Source of the DNA: Pseudomonadota bacterium
Lineage (GTDB): Bacteria > Pseudomonadota > Alphaproteobacteria > Rhizobiales > Beijerinckiaceae
DNA length: 26,047 bases
Direction: 5' to 3'
Assembly (NCBI GenBank): GCA_023423995.1
Contig: JAFAEL010000010.1
Span: 1 to 26,047 of the forward strand
Of this stretch, positions 8,274-21,676 are shown piece after piece (the stretch's first letter is position 1; every line of letters starts with the position of its first letter). The notes under the pieces were generated by a model. It was not told the origin of the DNA and ran no database searches. It worked only from the letters and a program-made list of their open reading frames with translations. A program made the translations under genes and the position numbers.

Positions 8274-8987
8274 TTACGCCGCCTGCTCGGCCGCGCGACG
8301 ACCGGTGGAACGGCTGCCCGCTTCCTCGTTCATGCGCTTATCCTGCGCCATCGGATCGTGCTCCAGGATCTCGCCCTTGCAGATCCAGACCTTGATCCCG
8401 CAGGTGCCGTAGGTCGTGAACGCGGTCGCAACCCCGTAATCGACATCGGCACGCAGCGTGTGCAGCGGAACGCGGCCCTCGCGGTACCACTCCATGCGGG
8501 CGATCTCGGCGCCGCCGAGGCGGCCGGAGCAGTTGATCCGGATGCCTTGGGCACCAAGCCGCATCGCCGACTGCACGGCGCGCTTCATGGCGCGACGGAA
8601 GGCGACCCGGCGCTCGAGCTGCTGCGCGATCGACTCGGCGACGAGCGTCGCGTCGATCTCGGGCTTGCGCACCTCGACGATGTTGATCGCCACCTCGGCC
8701 TTGGTCATCGACCCGACGAGCTTGCGCAGCTTGTCGATGTCGGCGCCCTTCTTGCCGATCACGACGCCCGGGCGGGCGGAGTGGATGGTCACGCGGCACT
8801 TCCGATGCGGGCGCTCGATCACGATCTTGGAGACCGCTGCCTGCTTCAGCTGCTTCGTGAGCGCCTCGCGGATCGCCATGTCCTCATGCATGAGGCGGGC
8901 GTACTCGCCCTTGCCGGCGTACCAGCGCGAGTCCCAGGTCCGGTTGATGCCGAGCCGCAGCCCGACCGGATTGACTTTCTGACCCAT
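8274..8987 (-). CDS. rpsC: 30S ribosomal protein S3
   Basis: S3 lies at the mRNA entry channel of the 30S head and contributes to helicase activity there. The 237-residue chain starts [29 protein letters not shown]. The type II KH domain includes the loop [13 protein letters not shown] near residues 76-88, and the C-terminal domain shows [41 protein letters not shown], ending with the conserved [15 protein letters not shown]. The tail beyond it is hydrophilic and variable, as expected. It follows rplV by 9 nt in the usual order. Confidence 0.99.
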   Translation of the reverse strand: MGQKVNPVGLRLGINRTWDSRWYAGKGEYARLMHEDMAIREALTKQLKQAAVSKIVIERPHRKCRVTIHSARPGVVIGKKGADIDKLRKLVGSMTKAEVAINIVEVRKPEIDATLVAESIAQQLERRVAFRRAMKRAVQSAMRLGAQGIRINCSGRLGGAEIARMEWYREGRVPLHTLRADVDYGVATAFTTYGTCGIKVWICKGEILEHDPMAQDKRMNEEAGSRSTGRRAAEQAA

Positions 8988-8996
8988 GGGTTGACC

Positions 8997-9380
8997 TCAG
9001 GCCGCTTCGGCTTGGACTTCACGAACCACGATGGTGAGGTTCGAGAAGGGTTTCAGGATGCGCGCGCCGCGTCCGCGGGCCCGGGCATGGAAGCGCTTCA
9101 GCACGAGCGCCTTGCCGACGAACGCCTCCTTGACGACGAGATCGTCGACGTCGAGGTCGTGGTTGTTCTCGGCGTTCGCGATCGCGCTCTCGAGGCACTT
9201 GCGCACCTCCTTGGCGATCCGCTTGCGGGAGAATTCGAGATCCGCGAGCGCAGCCGAGGCCTTCTTGCCCCGGATGAGCTGGGCAACGAGGTTCAGCTTC
9301 TGCGGCGACACGCGAAGCATGCGGAGAACGGCTTTCGCCTCGTTGTCCGGCAGCGCGCGCGGAGTTGCGGCCTTGCCCAT
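8997..9380 (-). CDS. rplV: 50S ribosomal protein L22
   Basis: L22 lines the nascent peptide exit tunnel with a long beta-hairpin that, with L4, forms the tunnel constriction. The 127-residue chain runs from [39 protein letters not shown] to the hairpin region [41 protein letters not shown] segment, where RARGRGARI is the tunnel-facing tip that macrolides sense. A longer frame reaching 9446 exists but starts inside rpsS and lacks family similarity; the ATG one base after the rpsS stop is preferred. Translation is presumably coupled to rpsS. Confidence 0.97.
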   Translation of the reverse strand: MGKAATPRALPDNEAKAVLRMLRVSPQKLNLVAQLIRGKKASAALADLEFSRKRIAKEVRKCLESAIANAENNHDLDVDDLVVKEAFVGKALVLKRFHARARGRGARILKPFSNLTIVVREVQAEAA

Positions 9381-9381
9381 A

Positions 9382-9663
9382 TCAGCGCCTCTTAGCCTTC
9401 TTGTCGGCCGCATGGCCGTTGAAGGTGCGGGTCGGCGAGAACTCACCGAACTTGTGGCCCACCATCTCCTCGGAGACGTAGACCGGGATGTGCTTGCGTC
9501 CGTTGTAGACGCCGAAGGTCAAACCCACGAAGTGAGGCAGGATCGTGGAGCGGCGGCTCCAAATCTTGATCACTTCGTTACGGCCGCCCGAGCTGCGAGC
9601 GGCGTCGGCCTTCTTCAGCAGGTAGCCGTCGACAAACGGCCCCTTCCAGATCGAGCGTGCCAT
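9382..9663 (-). CDS. rpsS: 30S ribosomal protein S19
   Basis: S19 sits in the 30S head, forms a complex with S13 and contacts the A-site and P-site region through its tail. The 93-residue chain is canonical: [18 protein letters not shown], followed by [62 protein letters not shown]. The [14 protein letters not shown] motif and the [13 protein letters not shown] block are diagnostic. It follows rplB by 8 nt, and its TGA stop is one base before the rplV start. Confidence 0.99.
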   Translation of the reverse strand: MARSIWKGPFVDGYLLKKADAARSSGGRNEVIKIWSRRSTILPHFVGLTFGVYNGRKHIPVYVSEEMVGHKFGEFSPTRTFNGHAADKKAKRR

Positions 9664-9671
9664 GGCGCGCC

Positions 9672-10514
9672 TCAGCCCTTCTTCTTGCGGTTATGACGGC
9701 TGGTCACGATGAACCGGTCCGTGCGCTTGTTGGAGCGCGTCTTCTTGCCCTTGGTCGGCACGCCCCACGGGGTCACCGGGTGGCGACCACCCGACGTACG
9801 GCCCTCACCACCACCGTGCGGGTGGTCGATCGGGTTCATGGTGACGCCGCGGTTATGCGGACGCTGGCCAAGCCACCGGCTGCGACCGGCCTTGCCGATC
9901 GAGGTGTTCATGTGGTCCGGGTTCGACACGGCGCCGACCGTCGCGAAGCACTGGCCATGCACCAGGCGCTGCTCGCCGGAGTTCAGGCGAACCGTGACGT
10001 AGCCCTGGTCGCGGCCAACGATCTGCGCGTAGGTGCCAGCCGAACGGGCCATGGCGCCGCCGCGGCCGATCTTCAGCTCGACGTTGTGCACGATCGTGCC
10101 CACCAGCATGTTCGCCAGAGGCATCGCGTTGCCGGGCTTGATGTCGACCTGCTCGCCCGACATCACCGAGTCGCCCACCGCCAGGCGCTGCGGCGCCAGG
10201 ATGTAGGACTGCTCGCCATCCGGGTAGCGGATCAGCGCGATGAAGGCCGTGCGGTTCGGATCGTACTCGATCCGCTCGACCGCAGCCGTTTCGTTCGCGT
10301 GCGAGCGACGCTTGAAGTCCACGTAGCGGTAGGTCTGCTTGTGACCACCACCACGGAACCGGACCGTCACCCGGCCATGGTTGTTCCGGCCGCCCTTGGA
10401 GTGCTTCCCCTCGGTCAGCGACTTAACGGGCTTGCCCTTGTAGAGCTCGCTCCGGTCGACGATCACGAGCTGGCGAAGGCCAGGCGTGACCGGCTTGAAA
10501 GTCTTGAGTGCCAT
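9672..10514 (-). CDS. rplB: 50S ribosomal protein L2
   Basis: L2 is a primary 23S rRNA-binding protein required for subunit association and placed near the peptidyl transferase centre. The 280-residue chain contains the conserved central and C-terminal features. The RNA-binding core runs through [20 protein letters not shown], then [25 protein letters not shown], in which His231 and His233 belong to the HPHGGGEG loop that corresponds to the functionally critical His229 region of E. coli. The tail [22 protein letters not shown] is basic. It follows rplW by 17 nt and has typical length (E. coli 273). Confidence 0.99.
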   Translation of the reverse strand: MALKTFKPVTPGLRQLVIVDRSELYKGKPVKSLTEGKHSKGGRNNHGRVTVRFRGGGHKQTYRYVDFKRRSHANETAAVERIEYDPNRTAFIALIRYPDGEQSYILAPQRLAVGDSVMSGEQVDIKPGNAMPLANMLVGTIVHNVELKIGRGGAMARSAGTYAQIVGRDQGYVTVRLNSGEQRLVHGQCFATVGAVSNPDHMNTSIGKAGRSRWLGQRPHNRGVTMNPIDHPHGGGEGRTSGGRHPVTPWGVPTKGKKTRSNKRTDRFIVTSRHNRKKKG

Positions 10515-10531
10515 GGTTCTCTACCTGCCGC

Positions 10532-10828
10532 TCAGAGCCCGGTCGTCACGTCGATCGACTGGCCCTGCGCGAGGGTCACAATCGCCTTCTTGACGTCCGA
10601 ACGCCGGCCTTTGCGGCCGCGGAAGACCTTTTCCTTGCCCTTGGTCACGAGCGTATTCACCGCCAGGACCTTGACCTCGAAGAGGCGTTCGACCGCCTCC
10701 TTGATCTGGGGCTTGGTCGCATCCGGGGCGACCCGGAAGACAACCTTGTTCAGCTCAGAGAGATTCGTGGCCTTCTCGGTAATGACCGGGCTCACGATCA
10801 CGTCGTAATGGCGCGGATCCGGATTCAT
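10532..10828 (-). CDS. rplW: 50S ribosomal protein L23
   Basis: L23 lies at the tunnel exit and docks trigger factor and SRP. The 98-residue chain begins [65 protein letters not shown], with the conserved P-(V/I)-x-TEK and FEVKV-x-x-VNT motifs. It ends [15 protein letters not shown]. Its ATG overlaps the rplD stop as ATGA, a classic reinitiation junction, so L4 and L23 synthesis should be coupled. Slightly short of E. coli (100 residues) but complete. Confidence 0.99.
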   Translation of the reverse strand: MNPDPRHYDVIVSPVITEKATNLSELNKVVFRVAPDATKPQIKEAVERLFEVKVLAVNTLVTKGKEKVFRGRKGRRSDVKKAIVTLAQGQSIDVTTGL

Positions 10829-11445
10829 TTGAAGCGCGCCTCCAGCGCGTCGACGGCCGCCCTGGTCAGCACGAGCGTGTCGCGCCGCAGGATGTCGTAC
10901 ACGTTGATGCCCTGAATGGGCAGGACGTCGATGTTCGGCAGGTTGCGGGCCGCCAGACCGAAGTTGGTATCGACCTCCGCGCCCGCAATGATGAGCGCCG
11001 AGCCGAGCCCGAGCTTGCCGAACTGGTCCTTCAGCTCCTTCGTCTTCGGCGCGTCCAGCCGCGCATCGTCCACGACGATCAGCGTCTGGTCCTTGGCCTT
11101 GGTCGACAGAGCATGGCGAAGCGCCAGCGCACGCACCTTCTTCGGCAGGTCGTGCTCGTGCGAGCGGACCTGAGGCCCGAAGGCGCGGCCGCCACCCCGG
11201 AACTGCGGCACGCGGGCCGAGCCGTGGCGGGCATTGCCGGTGCCCTTCTGCTTGTACATCTTCTTGCCGGTCCGGGCGATCTCCGCGCGGTTCTTCACCG
11301 CGTGGGTACCGGCCCGACGCTTGGCGAGCTGCCAGCGCACCATCCGGGCAAGGATGTCGGCGCGAGGCTCGAGACCGAAGATCGCGTCATCGAGCTCGAC
11401 CGAGCCGGCCGTATCGCCGGCGAAGGTCTTCACTTCGAACTGCAT
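10825..11445 (-). CDS. rplD: 50S ribosomal protein L4
   Basis: L4 forms part of the tunnel constriction; in gamma-proteobacteria it also represses the S10 operon. The 206-residue chain starts [24 protein letters not shown] and includes the extended loop [40 protein letters not shown] that reaches into the tunnel, then the C-terminal domain with [37 protein letters not shown]. Two starts are possible: ATG at 11445, sharing one base with the rplC stop (TGATG), or GTG one codon earlier. I chose the ATG because the family normally starts right before this strand. The 3' end overlaps rplW by 4 nt. Confidence 0.97.
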   Translation of the reverse strand: MQFEVKTFAGDTAGSVELDDAIFGLEPRADILARMVRWQLAKRRAGTHAVKNRAEIARTGKKMYKQKGTGNARHGSARVPQFRGGGRAFGPQVRSHEHDLPKKVRALALRHALSTKAKDQTLIVVDDARLDAPKTKELKDQFGKLGLGSALIIAGAEVDTNFGLAARNLPNIDVLPIQGINVYDILRRDTLVLTRAAVDALEARFK

Positions 11446-12170
11446 CACGCGTTCTCCTCGGCCGGAGCAGCCTCAGCCGCAGCCGCACCATCACCCGCGG
11501 TCCGGAACTTGCCCGGCATCGGCAGGTCGGCCGGGGCTTTCCGCTTCACGGCGTCCTTGATGTAGATCCAGCCGCCCGCATGGCCGGGGACCGCGCCCTC
11601 GACCAGGATAAGGCCGCGCTCGACGTCCGTACGGACGACGCGCAGGTTCTGGGTGGTGACCCGCTCGACACCGAGGTGGCCCGGCATCTTCTTGTTCTTG
11701 AAGGTCTTGCCAGGATCCTGACGGCCGCCGGTACCACCGATCGAGCGGTGGGAGATCGACACGCCGTGCGAGGCCCGGAGACCACCGAAGTTCCAGCGCT
11801 TCATGCCGCCCGCGAAGCCCTTACCGGTCGTGGTGCCGGTGACATCCACGAACTGGCCAGGCACGAAGTGGTCGGCCGTGATCTCGGCACCGACCGGGAT
11901 CAGGGCGTCCTCAGACACGCGGAACTCGGCGAGCTTCTGCTTCGGCTCGACCTGGGCGACGGCGAAACGGCCACGCTCCGCCTTCGACACGTTCTTCACC
12001 TTCGCGCGGCCGATGCCGAGCTGAAGGGCCGTGTAGCCGTTCTTTTCCTTCGTGCGATGAGCCACGACCTGGCACTGGTCGAGCTTCAGCACGGTGACCG
12101 GAATGTGCTCCCCGGCATCCGTGAAGATGCGGGTCATTCCGAGCTTCTGGGCAATGACGCCTGAGCGCAT
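11445..12170 (-). CDS. rplC: 50S ribosomal protein L3
   Basis: L3 is one of the two proteins that start 50S assembly and reaches towards the peptidyl transferase centre. The 241-residue chain begins [36 protein letters not shown]. The central extension [56 protein letters not shown] is fully conserved, including the GQ-like DPGKTFK-x-KKMPGH core. The C-terminus has an extra Ala/Glu-rich tail ([16 protein letters not shown]), making it longer than the 209-residue E. coli protein; such tails are common in Alphaproteobacteria. It shares one base with rplD. Confidence 0.99.
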   Translation of the reverse strand: MRSGVIAQKLGMTRIFTDAGEHIPVTVLKLDQCQVVAHRTKEKNGYTALQLGIGRAKVKNVSKAERGRFAVAQVEPKQKLAEFRVSEDALIPVGAEITADHFVPGQFVDVTGTTTGKGFAGGMKRWNFGGLRASHGVSISHRSIGGTGGRQDPGKTFKNKKMPGHLGVERVTTQNLRVVRTDVERGLILVEGAVPGHAGGWIYIKDAVKRKAPADLPMPGKFRTAGDGAAAAEAAPAEENA

Positions 12171-12216
12171 GGACCTGATCCTAAAAGGCGCTTCTGGAAA
12201 GCTCAGAGCCCGAGGC

Positions 12217-12522
<306 letters not shown>

Positions 12523-12539
12523 CGATCTCTTCTCCCGCC

Positions 12540-12562
12540 GTGACCGGACCTGATCCGGTCAC
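12540..12562 (-). other. 9-bp hairpin directly upstream of the rpsJ ribosome binding site
   Basis: The transcript can form a perfect 9-bp stem (GTGACCGGA with TCCGGTCAC, 5-nt loop) that ends 17 nt before the rpsJ start, next to its purine-rich ribosome binding site. No U-run follows. Position suggests control of rpsJ initiation or an mRNA processing point; this is inference. Confidence 0.65.
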
Positions 12563-12592
12563 CCACGGTCGACTTCACGTGCTTGGGGTGGT

Positions 12593-12632
12593 TGCCCGGG
12601 CCGAAGCCCGGGCAGGTTGGCGGTTTGACCGC
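12593..12632 (-). other. Two hairpins just after tuf, one with a UUCG tetraloop
   Basis: Immediately after the tuf stop the transcript reads GCGGT-CAA-ACCGC (5-bp stem, 12620-12632). Five bases later comes a 9-bp stem, TGCCCGGGC and GCCCGGGCA, closed by the loop UUCG in a C(UUCG)G context (12593-12614), an exceptionally stable tetraloop. No U-tract follows, so I do not call it an intrinsic terminator. It may protect the 3' end of tuf mRNA or slow polymerase before the S10 block. Confidence 0.65.
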
Positions 12633-13823
12633 TTACTCGACGATCGAGGCGACGACGCCGGCGCCGACCGTACGGCCGCCCTCGCGGATGGCGAAGCGGA
12701 GCTTCTCTTCCATCGCGATCGGAACGATCAGCGACACGTCCATCGTCACGTTGTCGCCGGGCATCACCATCTCGGTGCCCTCCGGCAGCGTGCAGACGCC
12801 GGTCACGTCCGTGGTGCGGAAGTAGAACTGCGGACGGTAGTTCGTGAAGAACGGGGTGTGACGGCCACCCTCTTCCTTGGTGAGGATGTACGCCTCAGCC
12901 TTGAACTTCGTGTGCGGCTTCACCGAACCCGGCTTGCAGACGACCTGGCCGCGCTCGACGTCCTCACGCTTCGTGCCACGGAGCAGCACGCCAACGTTGT
13001 CGCCAGCCTGGCCCTGGTCGAGCAGCTTACGGAACATCTCGACGCCGGTGACCGTGGTGGTCTGGGTCGGACGGATGCCGACGATCTCGACGGTCTCGCC
13101 GACCTTCACGATGCCACGCTCGACGCGGCCGGTCACGACGGTGCCGCGGCCGGAGATCGAGAACACGTCCTCGATCGGCATCAGGAACGGCAGGTCGATA
13201 GGACGCTCCGGCTGCGGGATGTACTCGTCGACGGTCTTCATGAGCGCGAGAACCGCGTCACGGCCGATCTCCGGGTTCTTGTCCTCGAGCGCCATCAGGG
13301 CCGAGCCCTTGGTGATCGGGATGTCGTCGCCGGGGAACTCGTACTTCGACAGCAGCTCGCGAACCTCGAGCTCGACGAGGTCGAGGAGCTCCGGATCGTC
13401 GACCATGTCGACCTTGTTCAGGAACACGACGAGCGCCGGCACGCCGACCTGGCGGGCGAGCAGGATGTGCTCACGGGTCTGCGGCATCGGGCCGTCGGCG
13501 GCGGACACGACCAGGATCGCGCCGTCCATCTGGGCGGCACCCGTGATCATGTTCTTCACGTAGTCGGCGTGGCCGGGGCAGTCGACGTGCGCATAGTGGC
13601 GGTTCGAGGTCTCGTACTCGACGTGCGCCGTCGAGATCGTGATGCCGCGAGCCTTCTCCTCCGGAGCCTTGTCGATCTGGTCGTAGGCCGTAAACGTCGC
13701 GCCACCCGACTCCGCCAGGACCTTCGTGATCGCAGCCGTCAGCGAGGTCTTGCCGTGATCGACGTGGCCGATCGTGCCGATGTTGCAGTGAGGCTTGCTA
13801 CGGGAGAACTTTTCTTTTGCCAT
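12633..13823 (-). CDS. tuf: Elongation factor Tu
   Basis: EF-Tu is the GTPase that delivers aminoacyl-tRNA to the ribosomal A site. The 396-residue chain has the expected three domains. The GTPase domain (about 1-205) shows the P-loop GHVDHGKT (19-26), switch [17 protein letters not shown], the G3 motif [12 protein letters not shown] and the GSAL motif. Domains II and III follow with [13 protein letters not shown] and the C-terminal [17 protein letters not shown]. The start [16 protein letters not shown] is canonical. Many Alphaproteobacteria carry two tuf copies; only one is in this window, so I use the neutral symbol. It follows fusA by 41 nt in the str order. Confidence 0.99.
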   Translation of the reverse strand: MAKEKFSRSKPHCNIGTIGHVDHGKTSLTAAITKVLAESGGATFTAYDQIDKAPEEKARGITISTAHVEYETSNRHYAHVDCPGHADYVKNMITGAAQMDGAILVVSAADGPMPQTREHILLARQVGVPALVVFLNKVDMVDDPELLDLVELEVRELLSKYEFPGDDIPITKGSALMALEDKNPEIGRDAVLALMKTVDEYIPQPERPIDLPFLMPIEDVFSISGRGTVVTGRVERGIVKVGETVEIVGIRPTQTTTVTGVEMFRKLLDQGQAGDNVGVLLRGTKREDVERGQVVCKPGSVKPHTKFKAEAYILTKEEGGRHTPFFTNYRPQFYFRTTDVTGVCTLPEGTEMVMPGDNVTMDVSLIVPIAMEEKLRFAIREGGRTVGAGVVASIVE

Positions 13824-13864
13824 GACAGCACCTTACCTTCGTGTTCGCGAGTGGGATCTGAGGA

Positions 13865-15940
13865 TCAGGCGTATTTCGCCTGAACCTCGGCAGCCACGTT
13901 CGACGGCACCTGCTCGTAATGGTCGAACTGCATCGTGTAGTTCGCACGTCCCTGGCTCATCGAGCGCAGGTTGTTGACGTAGCCGAACATGTTGGCGAGC
14001 GGCACCATGGCGTTGATGACGTTCGCGTTCCCGCGCATGTCCTGACCCTGGATCTGGCCACGGCGGGAGTTGAGGTCGCCGATGACGGAGCCGGTGTAGT
14101 CCTCCGGCGTCACCACCTCGACCTTCATGATCGGCTCGAGCAGAACCGAACCGCATTTCTGCAGCGCCTCGCGCAGAGCCGCCCGGGCCGCGATCTCGAA
14201 CGCCAGAGCCGAGGAGTCGACCTCGTGGAAGGCACCGTCGATCAGCTCGACCTTGACGTCCACGACCGGGAAGCCGGCGATCACGCCCGAACCGATCACC
14301 GACTCGAGGCCCTTCTCGACGCCCGGGATGTACTCCTTCGGCACCGCGCCGCCAACGATCTTCGACTCGAACTGGAACCCAGCGCCGGGCTCGTTCGGCT
14401 CGACGACCAGCTTCACGCGGGCGAACTGACCCGTACCGCCCGTCTGCTTCTTGTGCGTGTAGTCGACCTCGCCGCGGCGCGTGATCGTCTCGCGATAGGC
14501 GACCTGCGGGGCGCCGATATTCGCGTCGACCTTATAGGTGCGCTTCAGGATGTCGACCTTGATGTCCAGGTGGAGCTCGCCCATCCCCTTGAGGATGGTC
14601 TGGCCGGATTCCTGGTCGGTCGACACGCGGAAGGACGGATCCTCGGCCGCGAGCTTCGCCAGGGCGAGGCCGAGCCTCTCCTGGTCGCCCTTCGACTTCG
14701 GCTCGATCGCGATCGTGATGACCGGCTCCGGGAACTCCATGCGCTCCAGGATGACGGGCTTCAGCGGGTCGCAGAGCGTATCGCCGGTGCGGACGTCCTT
14801 GAGACCCGCGAGAGCGACGATGTCGCCCGCATAGGCCTCCTTGATGTCCTCGCGATTATTCGCGTGCATCAGGAGCATGCGGCCGACGCGCTCCTTCTTC
14901 TCGCGCGTCGAGTTCACGATGCTCGAGCCGGACTCAACCTTGCCGGAATACACGCGGCAGAAGGTGATCGTACCGACGAAGGGGTCGTCCATGATCTTGA
15001 AGGCGAGCATGGAGAACGGCTCGGAATCGAGCGGCTTGCGCTGCATCGGCTCGCCCGTCGCCGGATCCTCGCCGTTGATCGCCTCACGATCGGCGGGCGA
15101 CGGCAGGTAGTCGACGACGGCGTCGAGCAGCGGCTGCACGCCCTTGTTCTTGAAGGACGAGCCACAGAGAACCGGATGGAAGGCGCGACGCTGCACGGCC
15201 GTGCGGATGAGCCGACGCATCGTCGCCTCGTCCGGCTCCTGGCCGTCGAGATAGGCCATCATGGCCTCGTCATCCATCTCGACCGCAGCCTCGACCAGCT
15301 TCGCGCGGTATTCCGCGGCCTGATCCTGCAGCTCGGCCGGGATCTCGACCTCGTCGAACTTCGCGCCGAGGGCCTCGCCCGACCAGACGATCGCCTTCAT
15401 CTTCACGAGGTCGACAACGCCCTGGAAGTTCGACTCGGAGCCGATCGGCAGCTGCAGGCAAACGGGCTTGCCCGCGACGCGGTCGATGATGTCCTTGACG
15501 CACTTGAAGAAGTCGGCGCCGGTCTTGTCCATCTTGTTGACGAACACCACGCGCGGCACGTCGTACTTGTCGGCCTGGCGCCAGACGGTCTCCGTCTGCG
15601 GCTCGACGCCCTGGTTGCCGTCGAGCACGCACACGGCGCCGTCGAGCACGCGCAGCGAACGCTCGACCTCGATCGTGAAGTCGACGTGCCCGGGGGTGTC
15701 GATGATGTTCAGGCGCTTGTCGCGCCAGAAGCAGGTGGTCGCAGCGGACGTGATCGTGATGCCACGCTCCTGCTCCTGCTCCATCCAGTCCATGGTGGCG
15801 GCGCCCTCATGGACTTCACCGAGCTTATGCGACTTGCCCGTGTAGAAGAGGATCCGCTCGGTCGTCGTCGTCTTTCCGGCATCGATGTGAGCCATGATGC
15901 CGAAATTGCGGTAATCCTCGATCGCGTGCGTGCGAGGCAT
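13865..15940 (-). CDS. fusA: Elongation factor G
   Basis: EF-G is the GTPase that drives tRNA-mRNA translocation and, with RRF, ribosome recycling. The 691-residue chain starts [30 protein letters not shown]; the P-loop AHIDAGKTT covers residues 17-25, followed by [20 protein letters not shown] and [10 protein letters not shown]. Domain II shows [25 protein letters not shown]; domain IV carries the tip-like [16 protein letters not shown] segment, and domain V ends with [33 protein letters not shown]. Length is that of the regular translational EF-G. AGGAG lies shortly before the ATG. A 25-nt gap separates it from rpsG. Confidence 0.99.
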   Translation of the reverse strand: MPRTHAIEDYRNFGIMAHIDAGKTTTTERILFYTGKSHKLGEVHEGAATMDWMEQEQERGITITSAATTCFWRDKRLNIIDTPGHVDFTIEVERSLRVLDGAVCVLDGNQGVEPQTETVWRQADKYDVPRVVFVNKMDKTGADFFKCVKDIIDRVAGKPVCLQLPIGSESNFQGVVDLVKMKAIVWSGEALGAKFDEVEIPAELQDQAAEYRAKLVEAAVEMDDEAMMAYLDGQEPDEATMRRLIRTAVQRRAFHPVLCGSSFKNKGVQPLLDAVVDYLPSPADREAINGEDPATGEPMQRKPLDSEPFSMLAFKIMDDPFVGTITFCRVYSGKVESGSSIVNSTREKKERVGRMLLMHANNREDIKEAYAGDIVALAGLKDVRTGDTLCDPLKPVILERMEFPEPVITIAIEPKSKGDQERLGLALAKLAAEDPSFRVSTDQESGQTILKGMGELHLDIKVDILKRTYKVDANIGAPQVAYRETITRRGEVDYTHKKQTGGTGQFARVKLVVEPNEPGAGFQFESKIVGGAVPKEYIPGVEKGLESVIGSGVIAGFPVVDVKVELIDGAFHEVDSSALAFEIAARAALREALQKCGSVLLEPIMKVEVVTPEDYTGSVIGDLNSRRGQIQGQDMRGNANVINAMVPLANMFGYVNNLRSMSQGRANYTMQFDHYEQVPSNVAAEVQAKYA

Positions 15941-15965
15941 GATCTGCTCCTGGCCTGTCCGGCCG

Positions 15966-16436
15966 TTACCAGCGGTAATGCGAGAAGGCGCGGTTGGCCT
16001 CGGCCATCCGGTGCGTGTCTTCGCGCTTCTTCACCGCGTTGCCGCGATTGTTGGCAGCGTCGATGAGTTCGGCCGACAGGCGGTCGACCATGGTCTTGTC
16101 GTTGCGAGCCCGCGCAGCCTGAATCAGCCAGCGGATCGCCAGGGCCTGCCGGCGCTCAGGCCGAACCTCGACCGGCACCTGGTAGGTGGCGCCGCCGACG
16201 CGGCGGGACCGGACCTCGAGAGCCGGCGCAACGTTGTCGAGCGCGGCGCGAAACACCTCCAGCGGGTGCGCGCGGGTGCGGCTCTCGACGATGTCGAACG
16301 CGCCATAGACGATCCGCTCGGCCGTCGACTTCTTCCCCTCGTACATGATCGAGTTTATGAACTTGGTCACGACGATGTCCCCGAACTTCGGGTCCGGGAT
16401 GATCTCGCGCTTTTCTGCGCTGTGGCGGCGGGACAT
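15966..16436 (-). CDS. rpsG: 30S ribosomal protein S7
   Basis: S7 nucleates assembly of the 30S head and lies by the E site; in E. coli it also represses the str operon by binding the rpsL-rpsG spacer. The 156-residue chain is canonical: [48 protein letters not shown], then the signature [17 protein letters not shown], then [11 protein letters not shown] and the C-terminal helix ending [14 protein letters not shown]. It sits between a 121-nt spacer after rpsL and a 25-nt spacer before fusA. Confidence 0.99.
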   Translation of the reverse strand: MSRRHSAEKREIIPDPKFGDIVVTKFINSIMYEGKKSTAERIVYGAFDIVESRTRAHPLEVFRAALDNVAPALEVRSRRVGGATYQVPVEVRPERRQALAIRWLIQAARARNDKTMVDRLSAELIDAANNRGNAVKKREDTHRMAEANRAFSHYRW

Positions 16437-16517
16437 GTCCTGCTCCGGTCAAATCTTGTTAGCGTCAGCCGGGCCCACCCCGACCGCGTCGCCCCGAAAG
16501 GCCTAGAAATTCGAGAC

Positions 16518-16536
16518 CCCTGGGCCAGACCCAGGG
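16518..16536 (-). other. Hairpin in the rpsL-rpsG spacer, TCAT-headed palindrome
   Basis: In the 121-nt spacer the transcript reads TCAT directly before a perfect 7-bp stem (CCCTGGG, loop TCTGG, CCCAGGG). It begins 21 nt after the rpsL stop and lies 81 nt before the rpsG start. The head resembles the palindromes in the rpoB-rpoC spacer. E. coli places its S7 repressor-binding structure in this same spacer, so a regulatory role is conceivable but not shown. Confidence 0.6.
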
Positions 16537-16557
16537 ATGAGCGCAAAGGCGCCCGAC

Positions 16558-16929
16558 CTACTTCGGGCGCTTGGCGCCATACAGCGAACGGCGCTGCTTG
16601 CGGTTCTTCACGCCCTGCGTGTCGAGCACACCGCGGAGGATGTGGTAGCGAACGCCCGGAAGATCCTTCACGCGGCCGCCGCGGATCATCACGACCGAGT
16701 GTTCCTGCAGGTTGTGACCCTCGCCCGGGATGTAGCCGATGACCTCATGGCCATTCGTCAGACGCACCTTGGCGACCTTACGGAGAGCCGAGTTCGGCTT
16801 CTTCGGGGTCGTCGTATAAACGCGGGTGCAGACACCACGCTTCTGCGGGCACGCATCGAGCGCCGGAACCTTGTTTCGCGTCTTCGGGGCTGTCCGCGGC
16901 TTGCGGATCAGCTGGCTGATCGTCGGCAT
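16558..16929 (-). CDS. rpsL: 30S ribosomal protein S12
   Basis: S12 lies at the decoding centre and governs tRNA selection accuracy. The 123-residue chain is canonical: [60 protein letters not shown], with [28 protein letters not shown]. Lys43 and Lys88, whose changes typically give streptomycin resistance, are wild type, and Asp89, the usual methylthiolation site, is present. An in-frame extension to 17001 is open but not family-like, so the conserved ATG is used; AAGAGGG precedes it. It is the first gene of the str block, behind its own promoter and a long leader. Confidence 0.99.
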   Translation of the reverse strand: MPTISQLIRKPRTAPKTRNKVPALDACPQKRGVCTRVYTTTPKKPNSALRKVAKVRLTNGHEVIGYIPGEGHNLQEHSVVMIRGGRVKDLPGVRYHILRGVLDTQGVKNRKQRRSLYGAKRPK

Positions 16930-17194
16930 GTAGCCCTCTTGTCGAAGACCGCCCGCGCGGTCGTCTATGCCGGGGCGCCGACCTGCCGATGGCGCACCCA
17001 AACGAGAAAAGCGCCACAGGTTCAGGAGAACCTCTGTCGCTGGAGAACGCAGAGGACCGCCCCAGCTTCCCGGGAAGGTCTTGCACCACCATCCGGCTCG
17101 GCGAGCCAGTCAGTACCGATAGGGACAACAGCGTTTAAGCACGATGGGTCGGCCCTGCTGGACCAACTCGCGACGCTTACGGCCTGCTGCGGAT
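16930..17194 (-). promoter_or_regulatory. Structured 5' leader of the rpsL operon
   Basis: From the predicted start of transcription near 17194 the rpsL leader is about 265 nt long. It holds several potential hairpins: GGCTC/GAGCC (17095-17107), a 12-base palindrome CTTCCCGGGAAG (17066-17077), CCTCTG/CAGAGG (17031-17055), AGGTTC/GAACCT (17018-17033), and GACCGC/GCGGTC (16947-16962), the last ending 17 nt before the start codon. The third and fourth share bases 17031-17033 and cannot form together. I see no convincing peptide gene. Role in regulation is inference. Confidence 0.5.
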
Positions 17195-17200
17195 GGGGGC

Positions 17201-17229
17201 TACTTAATGCCCGACTCGCCCCCCGTCAA
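17201..17229 (-). promoter_or_regulatory. Predicted sigma-70-type promoter of the rpsL (str) operon
   Basis: On the minus strand, TTGACG (17229-17224) and TAAGTA (17206-17201) are separated by exactly 17 bp. The -35 hexamer fits the alphaproteobacterial housekeeping pattern; the -10 is weaker. The DNA between the -10 and the likely start (an A at 17194) is GCCCCC, a GC-rich discriminator like those of stringently controlled rRNA and ribosomal protein promoters. It lies after the rpoC terminator, at the place where an operon promoter is expected. Confidence 0.75.
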
Positions 17230-17236
17230 CCCAAAA

Positions 17237-17249
17237 CGCGCAGTGCGCG
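17237..17249. promoter_or_regulatory. Perfect dyad upstream of the rpsL promoter
   Basis: CGCGCA and TGCGCG flank a single G, giving a 13-base perfect inverted repeat whose near edge is seven bases upstream of the -35 hexamer. This is a position where activators or repressors bind. GC-rich dyads also occur by chance, so this is only a candidate operator. Confidence 0.35.
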
Positions 17250-17287
17250 GCTAGGCATCTCGGGCCTGGAGGCATGTCACCTATGAC

Positions 17288-17319
17288 AAAAGGAAAGGGC
17301 CGCACAAGGCGGCCCTTCC
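17288..17319 (-). terminator. Intrinsic terminator after rpoC
   Basis: The transcript forms a 9-bp stem, AAGGGCCGC and GCGGCCCTT, with loop CTTGT, followed by TCCTTTTGT. A further GG/CC pair can extend the stem with one bulged A. It starts 24 nt after the rpoC stop and precedes the rpsL promoter, so it should close the rpoBC transcript. The U-run is short, so readthrough is possible. Confidence 0.85.
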
Positions 17320-17342
17320 AAGCTTCCGTTCAGCGCCCTGCC

Positions 17343-21539
<4,197 letters not shown>

Positions 21540-21619
21540 GATCTTCTCCTCATCACTCCGGTGCGACGGTTAGCCGGCCGGAGAGGACGCCGAAGCGTCT
21601 GAAAAACTCTGTGGTGTCA

Positions 21620-21640
21620 TGGCCGGGCTTGTCCCGGCCA
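21620..21640. repeat. TCAT-headed palindrome 1 in the rpoB-rpoC spacer
   Basis: On the plus strand TCA precedes an 8-bp inverted repeat, TGGCCGGG, loop CTTGT, CCCGGCCA. The unit TCATGGCCGGGCTTGTCCCGG resembles dispersed palindromic intergenic repeats I recall from Hyphomicrobiales genomes. It can form a hairpin in the rpoBC mRNA but is not followed directly by a U-run. Repeat membership rests on recall and needs a genome scan. Confidence 0.65.
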
Positions 21641-21676
21641 CCTCGGTCGGACGAGTGCGTGGCTTCCGCTCGGGGC

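Noticed and set aside
8997..9446. A longer L22 starting within rpsS.
   Set aside because: The extra 22 residues are Arg/Pro-rich, unlike L22, and arise from reading rpsS out of frame.
11446..11448. GTG as the rplD start.
   Set aside because: The adjacent ATG one codon later matches the family start and the common TGATG overlap; the GTG would add a single residue only.
12593..12614. Intrinsic terminator after tuf.
   Set aside because: The stem is very stable but is followed by an A/C-rich stretch without a U-run, so standard intrinsic termination is unlikely.
16778..17128. Minus-strand open frame of 116 codons in the rpsL leader running into rpsL in another frame.
   Set aside because: No family resemblance, Ser/Arg-rich translation and no clear ribosome binding site. 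It more likely reflects GC-rich leader sequence.
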